A stretch of DNA of 64,000 bases, taken from positions 62,763 through 126,762 of the forward strand of contig NZ_LMCY01000044.1 of NCBI RefSeq assembly GCF_001425685.1, in the 5' to 3' direction. Positions within the stretch are counted from its first letter, which is position 1. The number at the start of each line of letters is the position of its first letter. Made by a program: the position numbers and the translations under genes. Shown one piece after another: positions 56,358 to 64,000 of this stretch. The notes below the pieces were generated by a model. The model had not been told where the DNA came from. It did no database searches and saw nothing but the letters and a program-made list of their open reading frames with translations. This DNA is from Massilia sp. Root335 (lineage in GTDB: Bacteria; Pseudomonadota; Gammaproteobacteria; Burkholderiales; Burkholderiaceae_D).

Positions 56358-56894
56358 ATGAACAACACGTCGCACTTTCCCCAACTGGCCACCTACAACC
56401 AGTGGATGAACCGGAAGCTGTACGACGCGGCGGCCGCCCTGCCGGCGGACCGGCTGCACGAAGACCGGGGCGCGTTCTTCGGTTCGGTGTTCGGCACGCT
56501 CAACCACCTCGTGATCGCGGACCTCATCTGGTTCAAGCGCATCGCCGCCAACCTGCCCGGCTTCGCATCGCTGCGATGCCTGGACGATTTGCCGCGACCG
56601 GCGTCCCTCGACCAGCGCCTGTGCGCCACCCTGCCCGAGCTGGACGGCCTGCGGACCAGGCTGGACGCGGCCATCATCGCGTTCTGCGACGAAGTCCGGC
56701 CGTCCCAGCTGGAAGGGCCGTTCGAATACACGTCCACGAAAGGCGTCACGAGCAGGAAGCGGCTGGGCGACGTCCTCCTGCACGTGTTCAATCACCAGAC
56801 GCATCACCGGGGCCAGGCGACGACGCTGTTCTCGCAGATGGGCGTCGACGTCGGCGTGACCGACCTCCTGCTGCTGGTGCCGAACGTGGACTGA
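56358..56894 (+). CDS. DinB-family protein
   Basis: A 178-residue four-helix-bundle protein. Metal-binding His residues are in LNHLVIADLIW and the C-terminal HVFNHQTHHRGQ, the DinB/YfiT signature. Family members include metal-dependent thiol transferases and hydrolases; no specific function can be given. It converges with the PEP-CTERM gene, whose frame overlaps its last 91 bases on the other strand. Confidence 0.9.
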   Translation: MNNTSHFPQLATYNQWMNRKLYDAAAALPADRLHEDRGAFFGSVFGTLNHLVIADLIWFKRIAANLPGFASLRCLDDLPRPASLDQRLCATLPELDGLRTRLDAAIIAFCDEVRPSQLEGPFEYTSTKGVTSRKRLGDVLLHVFNHQTHHRGQATTLFSQMGVDVGVTDLLLLVPNVD

Positions 56895-57463
56895 CGCGCA
56901 CGGCGCGCGCGCAGCAGCAGCCCGGCCAGTCCCAGGCCCAGCATCGCGGCCTGCGCCGGTTCGGGCGCCGGCGAAATATTCGTCACGATATTGTCGATTT
57001 GCCCCCACTGCTCGTCCGGCGTGCTCAAGTCGCCAGGATTGTTCATATACCAGTTGACGTAACCAACGTGCTGGAACGCCGGCGACAAGGTAAACGTCGC
57101 CAGCGGCTGGTCGCCCAGGATCGTGAATGTGGCGCCCGCATCGCTGACGAAGACGGAATCGCCGCCGTCATAGTCGAAGCCGAGGAAGTCGAAGGTGCCG
57201 CCGTCCACCCGACGGATCTGGTAAGGCGACGAGCCCTCGCGGCTGTGCAGCCACAGCGAGCTCCCACCGTTATGCAGGTGGCCGCCGGGATACAGCGACG
57301 TGATGACGAAGCCCGATTCCGTGTACGAATCCGGGTAAGGTCCGTCGTCCCCGAACTGGTCGAAGGTGAGCGTCACCGTCTCGGCCGCAGCACCGGCGAT
57401 GCCGCAGGCACAGCAGGCCGCGGCGATACAGTGTTTCATCCAGCCATGTTGCGTCATGCTCAT
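56804..57463 (-). CDS. PEP-CTERM sorting-signal protein
   Basis: A 219-residue exported protein: signal peptide (MSMTQHGWMKHCIAAACCAC), a beta-rich extracellular domain (TLTFDQFGDDGPY, GGTFDFLGFDYDGGDSVFV) and the sorting tail PAPEPAQAAMLGLGLAGLLL followed by RARRAR. The PEP motif with a membrane helix and basic end is the target of exosortase. The frame then continues 26 residues (QSTFGTSSRR to VVAWPR) past the normal end of such proteins, into sequence antisense to dinB. Confidence 0.82.
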   Translation of the reverse strand: MSMTQHGWMKHCIAAACCACGIAGAAAETVTLTFDQFGDDGPYPDSYTESGFVITSLYPGGHLHNGGSSLWLHSREGSSPYQIRRVDGGTFDFLGFDYDGGDSVFVSDAGATFTILGDQPLATFTLSPAFQHVGYVNWYMNNPGDLSTPDEQWGQIDNIVTNISPAPEPAQAAMLGLGLAGLLLRARRARQSTFGTSSRRSVTPTSTPICENSVVAWPR

Positions 57464-57673
57464 GGTATCCCCCGGGACTCGTTGGCAGCGGACGACGGCC
57501 GTCCTCGCAACCAGTGTAAGGATGGGCTGCGCCGACCAATTGATGCATATCGCATAAGCTGGATCGCGCCGGCGCATTTTTTGTCGTGACAGAGGCGCTC
57601 CACGGTTTACCGCACGACCGTGCAGTTTGCTACACTGGCAGAGCAAATACCGACAATCCAATAAGGAGACACC

Positions 57674-58129
57674 ATGCGCCCCCTGATCCACGCCGCCGCC
57701 CTCGCGGCCTTTGCCACCGTCTTCGCCGCGCCCTTGGCCTGGGCCCAGGATGCCTCGCCGGTCGGGCTGTGGAAGACCATCGACGACGCCTCCGGCAAGC
57801 CGACCGCGCTGATCCGCATCACGGAGAGCCAGGGCGAATTACGGGGCAGGATCGAAAAACTGTTCCGCACCCCGGAGGAAGAGCAGAATCCGAAATGCTC
57901 GCTGTGCCAGGGCGCGCGCAAGGACCAGCCGATCGTCGGCATGACGATCGTTTCCGGCCTCAGGAAGGACGGCGACGAATATACCGGCGGCGAGATCCTC
58001 GATCCCAAGGACGGCAAGGTGTACAAGAGCAAGCTGAGCGTGCACGAAGGCGGCAGGAAGCTCGAAGTGCGGGGCTATGTCGGCGTGCCGATGTTCGGGC
58101 GCTCGCAGGTCTGGCTGCGCCAGGAATAA
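57674..58129 (+). CDS. DUF2147 domain periplasmic protein
   Basis: A 151-residue secreted protein. Signal peptide (LIHAAALAAFATVFAAPLAW), then the DUF2147 beta-barrel-like domain: VGLWKTIDDASGKPTALIRI, PKCSLCQGARKDQPIVGM with a Cys pair, GGEILDPKDGKVYKSKL and the terminal VPMFGRSQVWLR. Family function unknown. Ribosome-binding site AAGGAGAC precedes the ATG. Confidence 0.92.
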   Translation: MRPLIHAAALAAFATVFAAPLAWAQDASPVGLWKTIDDASGKPTALIRITESQGELRGRIEKLFRTPEEEQNPKCSLCQGARKDQPIVGMTIVSGLRKDGDEYTGGEILDPKDGKVYKSKLSVHEGGRKLEVRGYVGVPMFGRSQVWLRQE

Positions 58130-58270
58130 CGACGATTGTAAATACGAAGTTTGCGCATCGTGCGCGCCATAACCGGAGGCGTTATGCTAATCTGGTCGAT
58201 GTTTCATTCATCACACATGGCGCTGCATGACTTATCGATTTGCAATTTCGGACCGCGCGGAGACAGTACG

Positions 58271-58678
58271 ATGATCTTCCTGCGGCTTCTGTCTTTTTTG
58301 ATTGCCATCGTCATCCCGGTGGTGCCGGCGCTGGTGCTGTCCGACGACAGCACCCGCGGCATGCCCGGCTGGCCCGTGCTTGGCGGACTGTTCGGCCTGA
58401 GCCTGATTTCCGGGAGCTTCCTGTACATCGCCCTGCTGGCGCCCCGCATGCGGCGCTCCATCGCCCTGCGCGCGCTGGGCGGTCTCCTGCTGATGCTGCC
58501 GGCAGCGGTCGGCGGCGGCGTGCTGTGGCAGCGCAGCGAAGCGGAAATGCTGTGGTGCGGCGGCCTGCTGCTCGCGGCCTCCGTGCTGATGTTCATCAGT
58601 TTCGTCTTCCCCGCCACCCCGGACCGCCGCCAGCGCCCGATGCGCAAGCGCGACCGCCAGGAGCCGGCGCTGCCCTGA
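58271..58678 (+). CDS. small integral membrane protein, unknown function
   Basis: A 135-residue protein with four hydrophobic helices (LLSFLIAIVIPVVPALVL; LGGLFGLSLISGSFLYIALL; ALGGLLLMLPAAVGGGVLW; GLLLAASVLMFISFVF) and a basic C-terminal tail (RRQRPMRKRDRQ). The start at 58271 gives the usual short N-terminus; longer in-frame starts add non-hydrophobic residues. No family recognised. Confidence 0.6.
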   Translation: MIFLRLLSFLIAIVIPVVPALVLSDDSTRGMPGWPVLGGLFGLSLISGSFLYIALLAPRMRRSIALRALGGLLLMLPAAVGGGVLWQRSEAEMLWCGGLLLAASVLMFISFVFPATPDRRQRPMRKRDRQEPALP

Positions 58679-58705
58679 CCCGCGCCGTCATTTATTTCGC
58701 TACAA

Positions 58706-59773
58706 CTAGACCGGGGGCAGGTTGTCCCATAGATCGCCCGTCGGGCTGATGCGCGGCGCGGCGATGCCGAAATGGCGGTAGGCCAGCGGCGTCGCGATGC
58801 GGCCGCGCGGCGTGCGCTGCAGATAACCCTGCTGGATCAGATAGGGTTCCAGCACGTCCTCGATGGTGTCCGCCGCTTCGCCGATGGCGGCGGCCAGGTT
58901 CCCGATGCCGACCGGCCCGCCGGAGAACTTGAACAGCACCGCCTCCAGCAACTTCCTGTCCATCACGTCGAACCCGACCGTGTCCACGTCCAGCATGCGC
59001 AGCGCGCGGTCGGCCATGTCCTTGGTGATCTCGCCATTGCCCTTCACTTCCGCATAATCGCGCACGCGGCGCAGCAGGCGGTTGGCGATACGCGGGGTGC
59101 CCCGTGCGCGCTGGGCCACTTCGCGCGCGCCGTCCTGGTCGATCGGCGCTTCCAGCAGCGCGGCGCTGCGCGTGACGATCTTGGTCAATTCGTCGACGTT
59201 GTAGAACTCCAGCCGGGCGACGATGCCGAAGCGGTCGCGCAGCGGATTCGTCAGCATGCCGGCACGCGTCGTCGCGCCGACGAGCGTAAACGGCTGCAGG
59301 TCGAGCTTCACGGACCGCGCGGCCGGGCCTTCGCCGATCATGATGTCGATCTGATAGTCTTCCAGCGCCGGATACAGGATTTCCTCGACAACCGGCGACA
59401 GACGGTGGATCTCGTCGATGAACAGGACGTCGTTCGCTTCCAGGTTCGTCAGCAGCGCGGCCAGGTCGCCGGGGCGCTCCAGCACCGGGCCGGACGTCTG
59501 GCGCAGGTTGACGCCCATCTCGCGCGCGATGATGTGGGCGAGCGTCGTCTTGCCGAGGCCCGGCGGACCGAACAGCAGCGTGTGGTCGAGCGCCTCGCGG
59601 CGCTTTCTTGCCGCGTGGATGAAGATCTCGAGCTGGTCGCGGATCTTTTCCTGGCCGACGTATTCGTCCAGATGCTTGGGGCGCAACGCGCGCTCGATCG
59701 CCTCCTCGTTGGGCGAGGCCGGCGCCGCGTCGATGATGCGCTGCTCGGTGAAATTGTCGGTCTGGATGCTCAT
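58706..59773 (-). CDS. ruvB: Holliday junction branch migration ATPase RuvB
   Basis: A 355-residue AAA+ motor that drives branch migration with RuvA. Walker [16 protein letters not shown], Walker [10 protein letters not shown], sensor 1 GATTRAG, and the C-terminal DNA-binding winged helix ([20 protein letters not shown]). Standard length. Unusually, it is separated from ruvA by 137 bases containing type A repeats. Confidence 0.98.
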   Translation of the reverse strand: MSIQTDNFTEQRIIDAAPASPNEEAIERALRPKHLDEYVGQEKIRDQLEIFIHAARKRREALDHTLLFGPPGLGKTTLAHIIAREMGVNLRQTSGPVLERPGDLAALLTNLEANDVLFIDEIHRLSPVVEEILYPALEDYQIDIMIGEGPAARSVKLDLQPFTLVGATTRAGMLTNPLRDRFGIVARLEFYNVDELTKIVTRSAALLEAPIDQDGAREVAQRARGTPRIANRLLRRVRDYAEVKGNGEITKDMADRALRMLDVDTVGFDVMDRKLLEAVLFKFSGGPVGIGNLAAAIGEAADTIEDVLEPYLIQQGYLQRTPRGRIATPLAYRHFGIAAPRISPTGDLWDNLPPV

Positions 59774-59801
59774 TACGTTATCTTAAATGGTGCCGGCGTT
59801 A

Positions 59802-59902
59802 CGTAGGGTGGGCGGCCTCCGCCCACACATTCGACCGGTGGGCACGGGGTGCCCACCCTACGCAATACGGGAACGCCCGTTGGGTGGACACCGGTGCCCA
59901 CC
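59802..59902. repeat. dispersed palindromic repeat, type A, cluster 3 (between ruvA and ruvB)
   Basis: Units GTAGGGTGGGCGGCCTCCGC, GGTGGGCACGGGGTGCCCAC and GGGTGGACACCGGTGCCCAC. Located inside the leftward ruvC-ruvA-ruvB run, so these hairpins lie in the expected transcript and could lower ruvB expression. Confidence 0.8.
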
Positions 59903-59910
59903 ATGCCCGT

Positions 59911-60489
59911 TCATGCCTTCGAGAGCGCCTTCAACGCCAGCTTGATGCCGTCGGACACACCGGTCCCGGCCGGCATGTTCTTGATCGCGATCAGGGCTTC
60001 CTTGTCAGAATACCCCAAAGCCAGCAGCGCATTGAGCACGTCTGCCTGGGCGTCGTCGTGCGGCGTGCGGGCCACGGCGCCGATGTCGGCCCCCAGTTTG
60101 CCCTTCAGTTCCAGCAACAGGCGCTCGGCCGTCTTCTTGCCGATGCCCGGCACCTTGATCAGGCGGCCCGCTTCCTGCAAGGTCACGGCCTGGGCGAGGT
60201 CGGCCACCGTCATCCCGGACAGGATGGACAATGCCGTGCGCGCGCCGACGCCGGTGATCTTGATCAGCTGGCGGAACACGGCGCGCTCGTTCGACGACCC
60301 GAAGCCGAACAGCAGGTGCGCATCCTCGCGCACGACGTAGTGCGTGAAGAGCGTCACCTTCTCGCCCGTGTGCGGCAGGTTGTAGAACGTGCTCATCGGC
60401 ACATCGACTTCATAGCCGACACCCTGGCAATCGACGAGCACTTGCGGCGGGTTCTTTTCCAGCAGGACTCCGGAGAGACGACCGATCAT
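59911..60489 (-). CDS. ruvA: Holliday junction DNA-binding protein RuvA
   Basis: A 192-residue junction-binding protein. OB-fold start [20 protein letters not shown], helix-hairpin-helix motifs ([18 protein letters not shown] and [16 protein letters not shown]) and the flexible C-terminal domain that contacts RuvB ([16 protein letters not shown]). 16 bases downstream of ruvC. Confidence 0.98.
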   Translation of the reverse strand: MIGRLSGVLLEKNPPQVLVDCQGVGYEVDVPMSTFYNLPHTGEKVTLFTHYVVREDAHLLFGFGSSNERAVFRQLIKITGVGARTALSILSGMTVADLAQAVTLQEAGRLIKVPGIGKKTAERLLLELKGKLGADIGAVARTPHDDAQADVLNALLALGYSDKEALIAIKNMPAGTGVSDGIKLALKALSKA

Positions 60490-60505
60490 GGTGACCTTTC
60501 AATAG

Positions 60506-61051
60506 TTAGACGAGGCGGCCGCGCTTCATGTGCAGCGTCGGCTTTTTCGGATTGGCCGGCGCGAGCGCGCCCATCAATGCCAGCGCATCGTGACTGTTGG
60601 CATGGCAGATGGCAATGCCGAGCGCATCGGCGGCGTCCGAGCCCGGCAGGCCCGGCAGCTTGAGCAGGCGCGCGACCATCTCCTGCACCTGGGCCTTGAC
60701 GGCCTTGCCGGTGCCGACGACGGCCTGCTTGACCTGCGTGGGCGTGTATTCCGCCACCTCGAGGTCGGCGCCGACGAGGGCCGTGATCGCGGCGCCGCGC
60801 GCCTGGCCGAGCAGCAGGGTCGACTGCGGATTGACGTTGACGAAGACTTTTTCGATGGCCGCGCAGGCCGGCTGGTAGGTGGCGACGATTTCGCTGACGC
60901 CGGTCAGGATGACTTTCAGACGCGGCGGCAACGCGCCTTCGCTGCCGGTCTTGATGGTGCCGGACGCGATGTAGCGCAGCCGGTTGCCTTGCTTTTCAAT
61001 GACCCCGAATCCTGTCGTGCGCAGGCCGGGGTCGATGCCGAGAATAATCAT
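60506..61051 (-). CDS. ruvC: Holliday junction resolvase RuvC
   Basis: A 181-residue endonuclease that cuts Holliday junctions. Catalytic Asp in [13 protein letters not shown], Glu in AIEKVFVN, Glu in [15 protein letters not shown] and the C-terminal Asp pair in [15 protein letters not shown]. First of ruvC-ruvA-ruvB, downstream of purH. Confidence 0.98.
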   Translation of the reverse strand: MIILGIDPGLRTTGFGVIEKQGNRLRYIASGTIKTGSEGALPPRLKVILTGVSEIVATYQPACAAIEKVFVNVNPQSTLLLGQARGAAITALVGADLEVAEYTPTQVKQAVVGTGKAVKAQVQEMVARLLKLPGLPGSDAADALGIAICHANSHDALALMGALAPANPKKPTLHMKRGRLV

Positions 61052-61128
61052 TATCGAATGTTATACCGGCGAGGGTGTTTCGTGGGAAAAATACTGTGCA
61101 AAAACACAGGTCAACAGCAAAAACACAT

Positions 61129-61262
61129 CGTGGGCTCGGGGAGCCCACCCTACCGATACTGTCGACATTGACGGGATACCGTAGGGTGGGCGGCCTCCGC
61201 CCACGCGGGACGTTCGCGTTGTGCCGGCGTCACGCGTGGGCACGGGGCGCCCACCCTACGTT
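61129..61262. repeat. dispersed palindromic repeat, type A, cluster 4 (between purH and ruvC)
   Basis: Units GTGGGCTCGGGGAGCCCACC, GTAGGGTGGGCGGCCTCCGC and GTGGGCACGGGGCGCCCACC. Between purH and ruvC, so it may separate the two transcription units. Confidence 0.8.
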
Positions 61263-61277
61263 CGCGCATCGTTTACA

Positions 61278-62864
61278 TCAATGACGGAAGTGACGCGTCC
61301 CAGTATAGAGCATGACCACGCCACGTTCATCCGCCGCGTCGATCACTTCCTGGTCGCGCATCGAGCCGCCCGGATGGATCACGCAGGTCGCGCCCGCATC
61401 GACGACGACGTCGAGACCGTCGCGGAACGGGAAGAACGCGTCCGATGCCACGGCCGAGCCCGCCAGCGACAGGCCGGCGTTCTGGGCCTTGATCGACGCG
61501 ATGCGCGCCGAATCGATGCGGCTCATCTGGCCCGCGCCCACGCCCAGCGTCATGCCGCCGGCGCAGAACACGATCGCGTTCGATTTCACGAACTTGGCGA
61601 CGCGCCACGCGAACATCAGGTCCTGCAGCTGCTGCGGGGTCGGCTGCTTCTTCGTCACGACGCGCAAGTCATCGATGCCGACGTTCTTGGCGTCCGGCGA
61701 TTGCACGAGCAGGCCGCCGCCCACGCGCTTGACGTCGTAGACGTTCAGGCCGTCACCGAGGGCGATTTCCAGCAGGCGCACGTTCTGCTTGGCGGACATG
61801 ATCTGCAGCGCTTCGGCCGTGAAGGCCGGGGCGATCAGGACTTCCACGAACAGCTTGGCGACCGCTTCCGCCGCCGGGCCGTCGACCGGGACGTTGAAGG
61901 CGATGATGCCGCCGAAGGCCGACGTCGGGTCGGTCTTGAGGGCGCGCTGGTAGGCGTCCAGGGCGTCGGCGCCGATGGCCACGCCGCACGGGTTGGCGTG
62001 CTTGATGATCACGCAGCCGGCCGGCAGGTTGAAGCCACCCAGCGACTTGACGCATTCCCACGCGGCATCCGCGTCGGCGATGTTGTTGTACGACAGCTCT
62101 TTACCCTGCAGTTGGCGGTAGTTGGCCAGGCTGCCGGCGGCCGGCACGAGGTCGCGGTAGAACGCGGCCGTCTGGTGCGGGTTTTCGCCGTAGCGCATGT
62201 CCTGGACTTTTTCGAAGTGCAGGTTCAGCGTCTGCGGGTAGGCGGCGCGGTTCGTGTGATCCTTGTCCGGGCCGAGGCTGGTCAGGTAGTTCGTGATGGC
62301 GGCGTCGTATTGCGCCGTGTGCGCGAAGACTTTCTTGGCCAGGCGGAATTTCGTCTCGTAGCCCACACTGCCGGCCGCCTCGCCGGTGCCTTTCATCTCC
62401 GCCAGCACCGGACCGTAGTCGGCCGGATCGACGATGACGACGACGTCGCGGTGGTTCTTGGCCGCCGAGCGCAGCATGGTCGGCCCGCCGATGTCGATGT
62501 TCTCGATCGCGTCTTCCAGCGAGCACTGTTCCTTGGCGACGGTCGCCTGGAACGGATACAGGTTGACCACCACCATGTCAATCTCCGGAATGCCGTGCTC
62601 TTCCAGCTTGGCAACGTGTTCCGGGAAGTCGCGGCGAGCCAGGATGCCGCCGTGGACCTTCGGATGCAGCGTCTTCACGCGGCCATCGAGCATTTCCGGG
62701 AAGCCCGTGTAGTCGGCGACTTCGGTCACCGGCACACCATTGTCCTGCAGCAGTTTGGCGGTGCCGCCGGTGGACAGGATGTTCACGCCGAGGGCGGACA
62801 GCGCGCGCGCGAAATCGAGGACGCCGGTTTTGTCGGAAACGGAGATGAGTGCTTGTTTGATCAT
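61278..62864 (-). CDS. purH: bifunctional AICAR formyltransferase/IMP cyclohydrolase
   Basis: A 528-residue enzyme catalysing the last two steps of IMP synthesis. N-terminal MGS-like cyclohydrolase domain ([31 protein letters not shown]) and the C-terminal AICARFT domain ([11 protein letters not shown], with the catalytic Lys-His pair). Start at 62862-62864. It lies downstream of fis on the same strand. Confidence 0.97.
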   Translation of the reverse strand: MIKQALISVSDKTGVLDFARALSALGVNILSTGGTAKLLQDNGVPVTEVADYTGFPEMLDGRVKTLHPKVHGGILARRDFPEHVAKLEEHGIPEIDMVVVNLYPFQATVAKEQCSLEDAIENIDIGGPTMLRSAAKNHRDVVVIVDPADYGPVLAEMKGTGEAAGSVGYETKFRLAKKVFAHTAQYDAAITNYLTSLGPDKDHTNRAAYPQTLNLHFEKVQDMRYGENPHQTAAFYRDLVPAAGSLANYRQLQGKELSYNNIADADAAWECVKSLGGFNLPAGCVIIKHANPCGVAIGADALDAYQRALKTDPTSAFGGIIAFNVPVDGPAAEAVAKLFVEVLIAPAFTAEALQIMSAKQNVRLLEIALGDGLNVYDVKRVGGGLLVQSPDAKNVGIDDLRVVTKKQPTPQQLQDLMFAWRVAKFVKSNAIVFCAGGMTLGVGAGQMSRIDSARIASIKAQNAGLSLAGSAVASDAFFPFRDGLDVVVDAGATCVIHPGGSMRDQEVIDAADERGVVMLYTGTRHFRH

Positions 62865-62959
62865 GGGAGTGGCCTGTTGAAAAAAATCTGGACGGGCTCG
62901 CGCACGCCGGACAAAGGGCCCGACGCACGCCTGCACGCCCCGGCCCCTCCGCCGGCGGC

Positions 62960-63193
62960 TTACAGCAGCCCGTGCTCCTGCAATTTCTTGCGCAACGTAT
63001 TGCGATTAATGCCCAGCATCTGGGCAGCATGCGACTGATTGCCTTCCGCCCGCGTCATGACGACTTGCAGGATCGGCTTTTCGACGGTCAGAAGCATCAT
63101 GTCGTAGATGTTCGACGGTTTTTGCTCGCCCAGGTCGTTGAAATAGTCTTCGAGGCTTTTTTGAACGACTTCCTGGATACTTTCTTTACTCAT
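62960..63193 (-). CDS. fis: Fis-family DNA-binding protein
   Basis: A 77-residue nucleoid protein. The C-terminal helix-turn-helix is [20 protein letters not shown]; the N-terminal part ([19 protein letters not shown]) is shorter than in E. coli Fis, as usual in betaproteobacteria. Located between dusB and purH, the conserved betaproteobacterial position. Confidence 0.95.
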   Translation of the reverse strand: MSKESIQEVVQKSLEDYFNDLGEQKPSNIYDMMLLTVEKPILQVVMTRAEGNQSHAAQMLGINRNTLRKKLQEHGLL

Positions 63194-63268
63194 GTTGCTG
63201 CTTCATCCTGGTTGAATGCTGCTTGTGGCAGCGTTTGTCTCCGAAGTTCTTATTATTTTGACTATCTT

Positions 63269-64000
63269 TTAGGCGGCAATCGCAGCATCTGCATGCGCGG
63301 GCCGGTATTGTAACCGCTCGCCATACCGGTGTTGCGATTTAAAAAATTCATCGACGGCGGCCAATTGTTCGGCCGTCGATTCCATCCGGTTCATGCGCTG
63401 GCGGAATTCTTCGCCGCCGGGCAAGTCCTCGACATACCAGCCGATATGCTTGCGCGCCGTGCGTACGCCCAGGTATTCGCCATAGAAGGCGTAGTGGGCC
63501 GGCAAGTGTTCGTTCATCAGTTCGCGCACCTCGTCCACCAGCGGCGCCGGCAGGTAGTCGCCCGTGCGCAGGAAGTAATCGATTTCGCGGCAGATCCAGG
63601 GACGCCCCTGGGCGGCGCGGCCGATCATGACGGCATCGGCCCCCGTATAGTCGAGCACGAACTTCGCCTTGTCCGGCGTCGTGATGTCGCCGTTGGCCAC
63701 GACGGGAATCCCGACGGCGGCCTTGACGGCGGCGATGGTGTCGTATTCCGCGTCGCCCTTGTAGCCGTCGGCGCGGGTGCGGCCGTGCAGGGTCAGCATG
63801 GCGATGCCGGCTTGCTCGGCCATTCGGGCAATGGTCAGCGCGTTCTTGTTTTCGCGGTCCCAGCCGGTGCGGAATTTCAGGGTGACGGGCACGTCGACGG
63901 CGTTCACGACGGCGTCCAGGATGCGCTGCACGAGGTCTTCATGCTGCAGCAGCGCCGAGCCGCACCAGTTGTTGCACACCTTCTTGACGGGGCACCCCAT
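63269..64000 (-). CDS. dusB: tRNA-dihydrouridine synthase B, 3' part
   Basis: Codons for 243 residues are visible; the gene continues beyond the right edge. FMN-dependent reduction of uridine in tRNA. Catalytic Cys in MGCPVKKVCNN, phosphate-binding VVANGDITTPDKA and MIGRAAQGRPWICREI, and the C-terminal helical domain (RTARKHIGWYVEDLPGGEEF). The neighbouring fis gene supports DusB rather than other Dus types. The N-terminus cannot be judged. Confidence 0.93.
   Translation of the reverse strand: MGCPVKKVCNNWCGSALLQHEDLVQRILDAVVNAVDVPVTLKFRTGWDRENKNALTIARMAEQAGIAMLTLHGRTRADGYKGDAEYDTIAAVKAAVGIPVVANGDITTPDKAKFVLDYTGADAVMIGRAAQGRPWICREIDYFLRTGDYLPAPLVDEVRELMNEHLPAHYAFYGEYLGVRTARKHIGWYVEDLPGGEEFRQRMNRMESTAEQLAAVDEFFKSQHRYGERLQYRPAHADAAIAA

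Noticed and set aside
1-64000. tRNA or rRNA genes
   Set aside because: No convincing tRNA T-loop/acceptor patterns or rRNA sequence were seen by eye; a covariance-model search would settle this.

Overview
The window looks like chromosome of a GC-rich betaproteobacterium, most likely an Oxalobacteraceae of the Massilia/Telluria type. This rests on gene order (dusB-fis-purH-ruvC-ruvA-ruvB, xseB-ispA-dxs, glcDEF, polA beside a DUF2782-like gene and thrB), a PEP-CTERM protein, and two families of dispersed GC-rich palindromic repeats that recur between genes. It is an inference from content; no rRNA or tRNA gene was seen.

Left part (1-27.3 kb), housekeeping and metabolic genes: an rlmI 5' fragment, a pentapeptide-repeat protein, a secreted GH43 arabinanase, the glycolate oxidase operon glcDEF, a cobalamin adenosyltransferase, a rhomboid protease, a 2OG-Fe(II) oxygenase, the isoprenoid operon xseB-ispA-dxs, a Rieske oxygenase, a DMT exporter, a mercaptopyruvate sulfurtransferase, a 47-residue membrane protein missed by length cut-offs, a ZIP transporter, a dienelactone hydrolase, polA, a DUF2782-like protein, thrB, uvrD under a near-consensus LexA box, an SRPBCC protein and a hemerythrin.

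Middle part (27.3-46.7 kb) is an accessory island with lower GC at its edges. It carries decayed IS66, IS5 and possibly IS4 sequences and a broken membrane gene. Three small genes have colicin V/microcin-like leaders and Gly/Ala-rich cores ending in Gly (28435-28662, 29823-30014, 44534-44737). Each lies near a tiny two-helix membrane protein that could be its immunity factor. Between them is a co-directional run: a HlyD-type adaptor, an ABC exporter with a C39 leader peptidase, a SelO-like protein in the position expected for MchC/MceJ, a GT4, a double glycosyltransferase, a GT2, a HlyC-like protein (MchD/MceI position) without the catalytic His, a DUF6492-type protein, a GT8-like protein and a UDP-xylose synthase. 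The simplest reading is a class II microcin system whose peptides are exported through a C39 ABC transporter and may be decorated with a sugar. Unlike the enterobacterial microcin H47/E492 clusters, there is a large glycosylation and UDP-xylose module and no siderophore gene.

Right part (46.7-64 kb), again mostly core genes: an M13 metallopeptidase, an outer-membrane beta-barrel protein, a glutathione-dependent formaldehyde dehydrogenase, an ANTAR response regulator, a subtilase with a PA domain, valS, a DinB-family protein, a PEP-CTERM protein, a DUF2147 protein, a small membrane protein, the ruvCAB genes (split by a dispersed repeat), purH, fis and the 3' part of dusB.
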